Shown in pieces: positions 8,280-16,414 of a DNA stretch of 64,000 nucleotides. Positions within the stretch are counted from its first letter, which is position 1. Each line of letters begins with the position of its first letter. Source of the stretch: DASQZK01 sp963732905 (GTDB lineage: Bacteria > Bacteroidota > Bacteroidia > Bacteroidales > GCA-2748055); the NCBI GenBank assembly GCA_963732905.1, contig CAVTBM010000008.1:806001-870000 (forward strand), in the 5' to 3' direction. The notes below the pieces were generated by a model. The model was not told the origin of the DNA. It ran no database searches and saw only the letters and a list, made by a program, of their open reading frames with translations. A program made the position numbers and the translations under genes.

Positions 8280-10973
8280 TTAATTTTCCATGACTATCAC
8301 GATTTCTTTTCCCTTCTCCAGCACAAACCCGTCGTCAAAATCCACGGTAAACCGGTCTCCGTCAACCCTGCTGTGCATTGCCGATTCAGGCAACTCCATG
8401 ATCTTCTTTGCCGAAGGATGGGTGAAAGAAAACGTTTTTAAGGGTTGGCGGCCATACTCTGTTCGCAGGCTTACTTCATTCTTATTGACCGAAAAAGAAC
8501 CCCATGCACTCCCGGTGCTCCAGAATCCGAAAAAGGCATCACGGTTTATTTTCGGATCAAAGGAGAGTGAACGGGATACTCCGTCGTACACATATCCGGT
8601 CAGGGCGTTCAGCAGTGCCCAGCTCGACATGGAACGGGCATAATAACGGCCTGATTCAATTTCTCCCAGAGGATTGCGGTTGTAACCCCGGTAGCGATTC
8701 CTGACGGCCCTGGCGACTTCGAGTCCTTCATCCACAAAACCATGCCAGATCAGAGATGCTGCCACCTGGTATTCAACCCCCGTCCACACTTCGTCGGAAT
8801 ACACAAAAGGAAGAAGGGGTTTTCCTCCTTCGGGCCATGAGCACAGAAGCAACCCTGATTCGCCGTTCAGTGCATACACCCTTTGGACGTTATCAAAATC
8901 GCGGAAACTCTTAACGAAATTATGATTGTATATGGAACTGAGAGTACGGCTGATATGCGTTGAATCAAGAAGATCGCCCAGTCCCGTGACGTCTGCAAGG
9001 AACTGTCCCAGGAGCTGGTCGGACAGGCATCCTTTCTCAAACTGGTATTTGGGCAGTGAATCTCCGGGGCTGCGTAACCGTCGTGGAATTCTGATCCCGT
9101 CGACCACTTCCACTTTCTGTTCATAATAGGAGCCGTTCCAGAGAAGTTTCTCATACGCCTCCCGGCCCTTCTGTGCCAGCTGTCGGTAATCTTCGGCGGT
9201 TTGAGGTTCGCCCATGGCATCAGCCATTTCGGAAGCCGCCTTCAGGGCGCCGAGGTAGAGTGACCCGGTCAGCATATTCGGTCCAAAAAAATTGATGTCA
9301 TACGTGTTGGGCTGGTTTCCCCTGATCACACCTTGTTTACCGGGATCCCACGGAATCTCTGCATTCCGCATCCAGTCCTTTCCCGGTTCCGGTTTTCCGG
9401 CGCCCTTCCAGGTAAACTCAAGAGAGGCTTTTATTTTCGGCCATAGCCGGGCCAGCCATTCAGTATCACCGGATAGCTTCCATTCCCGGTAGGCCCGCAT
9501 GATGGTGCCAAGCTGCCCGTCTGTAGCCAGACCGTACATATGATAATTGCCAAGCGGGACAATGGCCCTGCACGACTGGTACCCGTCATCTTCCGTGTCA
9601 TGAAGATAATTGGTCTCCCGCATGTTCCTTTCCAGGTCGGGGAAAAGAAACGCCATCGATTGGGCATAATCCCATACGTGAGTGCAATTCCCCGGGCAAC
9701 ATCCGAAGGTATTCCCCAATCCTTCGAAGGCATGCACAGTCCCTTTTGCGGTGCGCAGAATGAGGTTCGATTTCATACCAGCCGTATTGGATGCCAGTGC
9801 ATCGAGAACATAAACAGGAAGAGTGGACGAGAATAAAAGATCATGATATCGTCTGGTCGTCGAGTTTAGCAACCCCTCACGTTTGATATAGTAATCAGAA
9901 AGTACCGGCGTGCTTTCAAATTTCCCGGCGTAATAGTTATGGATGATTTCGGGTACCACATCACCGGCCCCCAGGGCCATCGAAGCTTCCCTTTCCCTCA
10001 CGGGCATCCTCCAGAAAACATAGAACGGAATGGTGATGCTCTTACCCGGAGGAAGAGTGAAGGGTACCGACAGGGTTGCCACATCCTGGTCTGATGATGA
10101 AAAGGTATATGCCTCCCTGTTATCACTAATCCGGCCATCATCGGAGAAGTCATCCCAGAAAACATGGGCATTGTCCCACCAGTTACCTCGGTACCACCGT
10201 GTTTCGACGTCCGGTGATAATGCAGAAGTGGCAATCATGACTTCTCCCTTTTCCGGTGAATCCTGTCTGAAAAGGACTGCAGAAAGACCTTCCTTACCGT
10301 AATATTCAACCGTTCCCGAAAGGCTGCGTGAATTCCGGTATGTCCTGAACGGATTTCCCATATTAAATGCCAGGGCCGAGCGGACAGTATCCTTACCCGG
10401 GTTTTCAATTTTCCATGAAAAAATGGCCATGGGAAGGCTGCTGTCGTCGGTATCCAGAGGGATGAACGGGTTCCAGGCGGTAAGCGCCGCCTTCAGCGGA
10501 ACATCCTTATCTTCGAGTATCACCCTGGCATATGGATATTCAGCAATGAACCTGCACGATTCAAACCTTGGAATGCCGGACAGTTCTTCCCTCGGAACGC
10601 CGAAGGGGTTGGGAAAATCGTTCAGTAATTGGCCTTCAAGGATGCGTGTGCCCGAATATTCCTTCTGATTTTTAAACCAAAGTGAAAAAAAAGTCATGTA
10701 TGGCGGAACCTCATCCCAGTCAGCACGGCCAAAAATCTCGAGTTCGAGAATGTTCCCACGGCCACCGAGAAGAATGTCACCTGTGCCAATCCCCCCTGCC
10801 GGGAAGGCGATATTTCTGAGGCTGTCGCCCGAATAAACGACAGATCCGGCGGGAGAAAGCGGTTCGTTTTTAAGGGTTGTCTCAAGTACTTCACTGTATT
10901 TACGGACGACCTGCTTATGACAGGAAGGCAGGAGCATCAGTACAAGGGCAAGGAGTAAACCGTTTCTTTTCAT
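8280..10973 (-). CDS. GH116-type (GBA2/DUF608) glycosidase, lipoprotein
   Basis: The 897-residue protein has a lipoprotein signal (MKRNGLLLALVLMLLPSC). The N-terminal beta domain carries RNIAFPAGGIGTGDILLGG, the characteristic opening of the GBA2/GH116 N-terminal domain, and the C-terminal (alpha/alpha)6 half contains GNCTHVWDYAQSMAFLFPDLERNMRE, ATDGQLGTIMRAYREW and NTYDINFFG with Asp559, which aligns by pattern with the acid/base Asp of GH116. Characterised members are beta-glucosidases, beta-xylosidases or glucosylceramidases; the substrate here is unknown. I chose the ATG at 10973 over the upstream ATG at 11021, because it begins the signal peptide directly. It stands alone and is convergent with the histidine kinase, with no bases between the two stop codons. 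Confidence 0.82.
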   Translation of the reverse strand: MKRNGLLLALVLMLLPSCHKQVVRKYSEVLETTLKNEPLSPAGSVVYSGDSLRNIAFPAGGIGTGDILLGGRGNILELEIFGRADWDEVPPYMTFFSLWFKNQKEYSGTRILEGQLLNDFPNPFGVPREELSGIPRFESCRFIAEYPYARVILEDKDVPLKAALTAWNPFIPLDTDDSSLPMAIFSWKIENPGKDTVRSALAFNMGNPFRTYRNSRSLSGTVEYYGKEGLSAVLFRQDSPEKGEVMIATSALSPDVETRWYRGNWWDNAHVFWDDFSDDGRISDNREAYTFSSSDQDVATLSVPFTLPPGKSITIPFYVFWRMPVREREASMALGAGDVVPEIIHNYYAGKFESTPVLSDYYIKREGLLNSTTRRYHDLLFSSTLPVYVLDALASNTAGMKSNLILRTAKGTVHAFEGLGNTFGCCPGNCTHVWDYAQSMAFLFPDLERNMRETNYLHDTEDDGYQSCRAIVPLGNYHMYGLATDGQLGTIMRAYREWKLSGDTEWLARLWPKIKASLEFTWKGAGKPEPGKDWMRNAEIPWDPGKQGVIRGNQPNTYDINFFGPNMLTGSLYLGALKAASEMADAMGEPQTAEDYRQLAQKGREAYEKLLWNGSYYEQKVEVVDGIRIPRRLRSPGDSLPKYQFEKGCLSDQLLGQFLADVTGLGDLLDSTHISRTLSSIYNHNFVKSFRDFDNVQRVYALNGESGLLLCSWPEGGKPLLPFVYSDEVWTGVEYQVAASLIWHGFVDEGLEVARAVRNRYRGYNRNPLGEIESGRYYARSMSSWALLNALTGYVYDGVSRSLSFDPKINRDAFFGFWSTGSAWGSFSVNKNEVSLRTEYGRQPLKTFSFTHPSAKKIMELPESAMHSRVDGDRFTVDFDDGFVLEKGKEIVIVMEN

Positions 10974-11167
10974 AGGGTGGTTGGTTTTATCGTTAGACAG
11001 GAAAAGGACAGGTGCTTTCAAAATACATAAGATCTTCCGAACAACATCCTCTTTCCGGTTTGCATAAAATTCCTTATTAACATCGAAAAAAACAAGCTCT
11101 GAACCCTTTATTTGTTCATGTGTTTATGCTAATAATGACCAAAGCTTCTGACATACATACCGAAATA

Positions 11168-11884
11168 ATGGAAAAAATCATTCACCGTGCTAAAGAAAGA
11201 GGATCAGCCGACCACGGCTGGCTTCAGACCAATCATTCATTCAGCTTTGCCTCATGGTACGACCCGGAGCGGACGAATTTCGGCGCACTGAGAGTCCTGA
11301 ACGATGATTTTGTATCCCCCGGAAAAGGTTTCGGTACACATCCGCATGATAACATGGAGATCATCTCGATACCCCTGTCGGGAAAACTGGAACACCGTGA
11401 TGACATGGGCAACGGGAGTGTGATTCGTGAAGGAGAAATTCAGATCATGTCAGCCGGAACAGGCGTTCATCATTCGGAATTCAATCCGTCACCCTCCGAG
11501 ATGGTTAATTTTCTTCAGATATGGATCTTTCCCCGAATCAGAAATATCGAGCCCCGTTACGGGCAGCTGAAATATGACCGGAACGATTTACAGAATAAGA
11601 TCAGGGAACTGGTCTCTCCCGACAAGGGCGAAAATACCCTGTGGATAAATCAGAATGCTTTTCTTTCGCTTTCCAAACCTGAACAGGGCCACACCATAGA
11701 ATACAGGAAGAGACTGGCGGAAAACGGTGTATACATATTCCTTATCCTCGGGCATGCTGAAATTGAAGGGCAACTTCTCCAGGAAAGGGATGCCATAGGC
11801 CTTACCGGCGCGGGCGATATATCCATCCATGCAGAACGGGATGGCTTCTTTCTGATCATTGAAGTACCTGTGAGAGGCTTCTAG
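11168..11884 (+). CDS. Pirin family cupin protein (YhaK-like)
   Basis: The 238-residue cytosolic protein has the pirin signature: TNHSFSFASWYDPERTNFGALRVLNDD, then GFGTHPHDNMEIISIPLSG with metal ligands His58 and His60, and GTGVHHSEFN with His102 and Glu104. Pirins are bicupin iron proteins; bacterial members include quercetinase-active and redox-sensor forms, and the role here is unknown. The ATG at 11168 (MEKIIHRA) matches usual pirin starts; an upstream in-frame ATG at 11120 would add 16 unconserved residues. It is divergent from the GH116 gene, with the shared promoter region at 10974-11167, and has no obvious link to sugar degradation. Confidence 0.92.
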   Translation: MEKIIHRAKERGSADHGWLQTNHSFSFASWYDPERTNFGALRVLNDDFVSPGKGFGTHPHDNMEIISIPLSGKLEHRDDMGNGSVIREGEIQIMSAGTGVHHSEFNPSPSEMVNFLQIWIFPRIRNIEPRYGQLKYDRNDLQNKIRELVSPDKGENTLWINQNAFLSLSKPEQGHTIEYRKRLAENGVYIFLILGHAEIEGQLLQERDAIGLTGAGDISIHAERDGFFLIIEVPVRGF

Positions 11885-12053
11885 CAAGGAAGAAATATTC
11901 CACCGGCCGTTTCAGTGTCACTCCTGAGAGCACAACCGAAGTCTTCCGGTCTGTCAATGATCTTATCATCAGGGTATGGCTTGTGTCCGGTTCGATTCCG
12001 GATTTGAAGGTGAATATAAATTTCAACAACGATTACAAGTCATCGACTCCCGG

Positions 12054-14522
12054 TTACCTGAAATGTTCAACAATCAGTTTATCAGCTGCATTGGCCAGAA
12101 AGATAAAATCCGAGGCGCCGCCAATCGTATATTCGGTCTGGATCCACAAAAACGGATCATTCTTCCTCAATTCGAAAAGGCCGGGATTCATCCATGCCGG
12201 TCCCGGAATGACACCTCCCGGGATATAACTGAAATCGGACCGGTTAAAACCAAAAGCCGAAGTCATGCTTTCGCTCCCGATGCCGGTAACCAGTGAAAGA
12301 TTATTGGCGGGATGGACACCGGTCATATAGTTCAGGATGTCGAAGACCGGTTTGTCGGAAAACATCTCCGGAAAATATTGATGAAGGTAATACTGGTTCA
12401 TGGCTATGTCCATGGCAAAATATCCGAGGCCGAATAAGCTTTTCTCAAGAGGCACCCCGTAAGGATTCGTCTCCAGCCGGCTTTTCAGCCAGTCTTTATA
12501 TTTCTTCATCAGGGCATCCGTCTTTCCGGCAATGGCAGTAAAATCCCCGGTATTCTTAAGCCGGCTGAGAGCCCATGCACTCTGGTAGAGAAACCGGTTG
12601 TCCGATTCAAGTAAACCTGACAGGTCATCAATATACACCCTGTCACCGGTGGTCAGGTACATTTCAACAGCAGCCTCAACGGCCAGGTTACCTCCATACC
12701 CGGAAATATAGGATCCGGGCGTTTTATGGGTAAAGTCTTGCCCGTTACGATAAGCCTTTTCAGCATAATGCAGACACTCTGCCGCCAGGTCAGGATTGTA
12801 CCTGTGAAGTACACGATATGCGGAAGAGAGAACAGCCGCCATATTGAATTCCAGGTTCCCGTTCCTTCCCGTAAAGACATACCGGTCATCATGATAGTCT
12901 CCCTCATCATTCTCCTGATCCACAAGATTATCGGTTTTATCCTCTGCCTCACCCAGTTGAAGGTACTGAAGCCAGTTCCCGGAAATGACTCCCGGATAGG
13001 CGTAACCGTCGTTACGGTAACCGGCAAGAATATAGTTTACACCGTGAATAATTTGTTCAATGATATCCGGTATGGCGTCGGGTGCATGGAGAACGACGCT
13101 GTGAGTGGTATTGTCGACAGAGGTCTCATCGATCAGCGGGCCGAATTCTTCGAATGTCAGGCAGAGATTATAAACGGTTTTTGCATTCGATCCAGTGGGT
13201 AGCTGAAAGTCTCCGGCATCGTGCCATCCTCCCCGGGTCAGTCCGTTTATATGTTCAAGGGGGTTATGACTATAAGTTTGCGCAGTATCCTGATAATACC
13301 CGAGCCAGTTCCGTGTTCCATCGGGCGCCTGGACAGCATCGTCCATATGACACGCGCTGTGCCACAGGCGGATCCTGTCGGCTACATTCATATGACACAT
13401 CTGAACGGGAAGGAAAGTCCCGAGTGTTGTCTTCCACAGATCTTCACCATAGGCCCGTGCTGAAATCACAAAACGTTCTCTGTATTTGGCGTCCAGTGTA
13501 AATATATAGATCCCCTCCTTATGCAGGTCTGTCAGGTCTGCTGTCATGTATTTTTTATTCAGGTAGCTCCCGTATTTTACGGCGTTTCCGGACAGTACTT
13601 CCGTCTTTTTCCCGTCGCCTCCAAGGCTCCACACTTTATAAGCTCCGGGCTCCGGATCGTCCGGGTCCAGTTCTATCACCACTTTTTTCTCCGCCAGTGG
13701 GTGGTACCCGGTACGGCTAATACCGATAACCGGAGCAGAATGAAAACCGGGGACGTTCTTTGGTTTTAGTATCCATTCGGCAACTATGCCGCTTTTCCCT
13801 GAAGGAAGCTTTTCCATGACCACAAACCATTTATGGTTGGTACTGGCCCTCCCGTCATGAAGCTCAATAGTGCCGGTTTCCGAAACCATGGAAAACTGTT
13901 TGAGTTCATCTCCGGGAGCTATCGTAAGACTCCTGCCGGTGGCCATGGGTATGGAAACAGTGTCGCCGGGGGAAACAACCGTCCGCCTGCCGGTATACTG
14001 CCTGGGGAAGATCCCCTGCTGATTATCCAGGATCCAGCTCTGACCGAAATAGTCTTCCGGGTATATCTCCATCATAACATATAGCGGCTGATCGACAGAA
14101 AGTGGTTTATCGAGTTCTGCTTTTAACCGGATCGTATTGCCATCCGGTATGAGGTGTAGAATGTAATGGACCCGATACGCCTGGTAATCTGCGAACATAC
14201 GCACTTCACCGGTAACCGGATCGGTTTCCCTTTTTTCGAATTCGGGGAATTTAACGTCAACCCCGTCAGGAATGGGAATGGGATTTATCCTGAGATCAAG
14301 CGATGAAATGATCCTGGAACCATTCTGAATAATTTCAATACCTGAACGATGACCGGGATAATAATGATTCTGGTAGGTAAGCAGCCTGACCGAGGCCGAC
14401 TTCAGACAATCATCCTTATCAGGCATGAATAATGGCTTGCCCGCAGTCTGTGATGACGACGATGTGTTGAATGCCAGGGAAAAGAAAAGAGTCAGACTAA
14501 AAAATGGTATCGTAATTTTCAT
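12054..14522 (-). CDS. Secreted GH9 glycoside hydrolase with N-terminal Ig-like region
   Basis: The 822-residue protein begins with a Sec signal peptide (MKITIPFFSLTLFFSLAFN). Residues up to about 260 form a beta-rich module of unknown type, about 265-365 resembles the Ig-like CelD_N domain (SRTGYHPLAEKKVVIEL is the usual opening), and the rest is a GH9 (alpha/alpha)6 barrel. GGWHDAGDF at 431-439 carries the catalytic base pair Asp435 and Asp438, and IQTEYTIGG carries the acid Glu797, followed by the common tail ASDFIFLANA. GH9 members are mostly endoglucanases or exo-acting glucosidases/glucosaminidases. The long N-terminal module is atypical and might bind the glycan. The 169-bp gap to the convergent pirin gene holds no gene. 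Confidence 0.88.
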   Translation of the reverse strand: MKITIPFFSLTLFFSLAFNTSSSSQTAGKPLFMPDKDDCLKSASVRLLTYQNHYYPGHRSGIEIIQNGSRIISSLDLRINPIPIPDGVDVKFPEFEKRETDPVTGEVRMFADYQAYRVHYILHLIPDGNTIRLKAELDKPLSVDQPLYVMMEIYPEDYFGQSWILDNQQGIFPRQYTGRRTVVSPGDTVSIPMATGRSLTIAPGDELKQFSMVSETGTIELHDGRASTNHKWFVVMEKLPSGKSGIVAEWILKPKNVPGFHSAPVIGISRTGYHPLAEKKVVIELDPDDPEPGAYKVWSLGGDGKKTEVLSGNAVKYGSYLNKKYMTADLTDLHKEGIYIFTLDAKYRERFVISARAYGEDLWKTTLGTFLPVQMCHMNVADRIRLWHSACHMDDAVQAPDGTRNWLGYYQDTAQTYSHNPLEHINGLTRGGWHDAGDFQLPTGSNAKTVYNLCLTFEEFGPLIDETSVDNTTHSVVLHAPDAIPDIIEQIIHGVNYILAGYRNDGYAYPGVISGNWLQYLQLGEAEDKTDNLVDQENDEGDYHDDRYVFTGRNGNLEFNMAAVLSSAYRVLHRYNPDLAAECLHYAEKAYRNGQDFTHKTPGSYISGYGGNLAVEAAVEMYLTTGDRVYIDDLSGLLESDNRFLYQSAWALSRLKNTGDFTAIAGKTDALMKKYKDWLKSRLETNPYGVPLEKSLFGLGYFAMDIAMNQYYLHQYFPEMFSDKPVFDILNYMTGVHPANNLSLVTGIGSESMTSAFGFNRSDFSYIPGGVIPGPAWMNPGLFELRKNDPFLWIQTEYTIGGASDFIFLANAADKLIVEHFR

Positions 14523-14607
14523 AACCTGTACTGGGTTTTTCGTAAACGGATCTGTCTCACCTCGTCCGGTTTTGTTAAGCCGGATATGACCCGTCTTTCC
14601 GTTATTT

Positions 14608-16413
14608 TCAGATTTTCTTCAGCGTAATACTCATGAGTTTATAAATTTTATCTGAACTCGTTTTACACGAGATTTTCAACATTCGGTCCGTTTTATTCAG
14701 TTCAATGATTCCGGCATTTCCAACCGTATCCAGGGCAGCTTCTTCTATCCTGTTTCCTGTTTCTGCCGTAAAGACGGATCCTACCGGCATATCCCCCTGG
14801 AAACCAAGTATCACCGCATATTTTGCAGGAGTGAGCACATCGATATTATACTCCGACCAGTCAGCCGGATTATTCCAACCCCAAAGAGAATTAAAGGTAT
14901 TTTTCAGGCTTAAGGAATTCCGTACCGGCGCTTTAGCCGGAATTTCATTTGAAAGGGTATCGGCGATGAAAAATACAGGCATGGCAAAAGAATGGTCCGA
15001 TTTCTTAATACTTTCAAACCAGTTAAAGAGATCTTTTCTGAGGTCCTCAAAAACCTTTTCGTTTTGAGAGATGATATTATGATCTTCCGTCGGATCGTCT
15101 TTTATATTGACCAGTACATATCCGTTCATATCTTTCGGCGTACCGGCATAACGGGCAGGATTAAGTAAAAGCTTAAAGTCGCCTTTGCGAACAGATATAA
15201 TCTGATCAGCCGTAACCATACCAGCTTTTTCTTCAGGTGTTATGGGCCGGTACTCATCTTTTACACCCTCGGGTGTCCACGGCAGATCGGTGGGAGGCCA
15301 GGCCGGATTGGCATAGTTGTAACTTGTTTTTTGCTGCCGTTTCCCCTCCCCGTCCAGAAAGGATCTGAAACTGATCCCATCGGGCGGCAGGTAACCTCCG
15401 GGAAGGCTTACGTCTGCGATATCCATCATGGTTGGCAGAATATCGGTAATATCGGTTACGTCGTCGATAAATTCTGGTTTATAATGTCCTTTCCAGCTGA
15501 CAAAGAATGCCGATTTCACGCCATTCTCCCAGATATTTCCCTTGTGACCCTTCAGGTGGTTCACATACCTTATAGCACGGTCCTCATCGGTAAACTTGTC
15601 ATTTTCAATAGCCGGACCATTATCGCTGAGAAACATAATGACCGTATTACCCGTCACCCCCAGGCTGTCTATTTCCCTGAAAAAACGCCCCAGGCTTACA
15701 TCTGCATGATCAATCATGGCATACAGTGTGGAGAGGTTCCTTGATAAGCCTTTGTCCTGGTATTTCCTGATCAGCTCTTCGGGTGCGTCAAGAGGACTGT
15801 GACAGGTAAGGAAAGAAAGATAAGCCACAAAGGGTTTTGCGCGGTGGCGTTTGATAAAGTCAAGGGCATAACCGGTGATCACATCATCGGCCCAGCGGTT
15901 GGTTTTCACTTCCTTACCGTTAAAATGTCCATAACTGTTCCGGTGGGTGTACAGATGTGCCTGGTAGGCTTCATCGAAACCGCGTTGCCAGGGATAATAT
16001 TCGTCAGCCATCCCGCTATGCCATTTTCCCCACATCCCTGTGGAATATCCGGCCGATTTCATGACATCTGCAAAGGTATGTTCACTGAGGTTAAGGAAAT
16101 CCTTTCCTCCGTGGACATGCGAAACGCCGGTTTTCAGAAATTGCCTGCCCGTAAGCAGGGATGCACGTGAAGGTGCGCATACCGGGTTCACGTAGAAATT
16201 CTGAAATTGTACCGACTGACGGGCAAAGGAGTCAATCTCGGGAGTTTCAACGATCTTGTTCCCGTGAATGCCAAGGTCGCTGAATCCCAGGTCATCCATC
16301 TGGATGATGATGAAATTGGGCTTTTCGTGACCTTTCTTTGGTTGGTCTGTGCAACTTCCTGCACCAATCATTGAGACCAGGGCCAGGAAAGTCAGACCCT
16401 TCGTGTTTACCAT
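14608..16413 (-). CDS. Formylglycine-type sulfatase (S1 family), lipoprotein
   Basis: The 601-residue protein has a lipoprotein signal ending GAGSC (Cys21). NFIIIQMDDLGFSDLGIHG at 33-51 supplies metal ligands Asp40 and Asp41, and NPVCAPSRASLLTGR at 76-90 is the sulfatase signature with Cys79 as the residue converted to formylglycine. GMWGKWH and SDNGP provide further active-site motifs. It would remove sulfate esters from sugar substrates in the periplasm or at the surface. Because the key residue is Cys, an anaerobic-type maturase or other activating enzyme must be encoded elsewhere. The C-terminal 100 residues form a beta module not needed for catalysis. The start is 1 nt after the stop of the upstream glycosidase, so translation is probably coupled and the two enzymes act on the same glycan. 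Confidence 0.93.
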   Translation of the reverse strand: MVNTKGLTFLALVSMIGAGSCTDQPKKGHEKPNFIIIQMDDLGFSDLGIHGNKIVETPEIDSFARQSVQFQNFYVNPVCAPSRASLLTGRQFLKTGVSHVHGGKDFLNLSEHTFADVMKSAGYSTGMWGKWHSGMADEYYPWQRGFDEAYQAHLYTHRNSYGHFNGKEVKTNRWADDVITGYALDFIKRHRAKPFVAYLSFLTCHSPLDAPEELIRKYQDKGLSRNLSTLYAMIDHADVSLGRFFREIDSLGVTGNTVIMFLSDNGPAIENDKFTDEDRAIRYVNHLKGHKGNIWENGVKSAFFVSWKGHYKPEFIDDVTDITDILPTMMDIADVSLPGGYLPPDGISFRSFLDGEGKRQQKTSYNYANPAWPPTDLPWTPEGVKDEYRPITPEEKAGMVTADQIISVRKGDFKLLLNPARYAGTPKDMNGYVLVNIKDDPTEDHNIISQNEKVFEDLRKDLFNWFESIKKSDHSFAMPVFFIADTLSNEIPAKAPVRNSLSLKNTFNSLWGWNNPADWSEYNIDVLTPAKYAVILGFQGDMPVGSVFTAETGNRIEEAALDTVGNAGIIELNKTDRMLKISCKTSSDKIYKLMSITLKKI

Positions 16414-16414
16414 A

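Noticed and set aside
8277..8282. Directly abutting stop codons of convergent genes as a special regulatory feature
   Set aside because: Zero spacing between convergent genes is uncommon, but by itself only implies overlapping 3' ends of transcripts; no hairpin or antisense signal is visible.
11990..12030. tRNA-like T-arm (TCCGG-TTCGATT-CCGGA) downstream of the pirin gene
   Set aside because: The loop fits the canonical T-loop, but no acceptor partner, D-arm or anticodon arm can be built around it. It may be chance or an old tRNA scrap; no tRNA is called.
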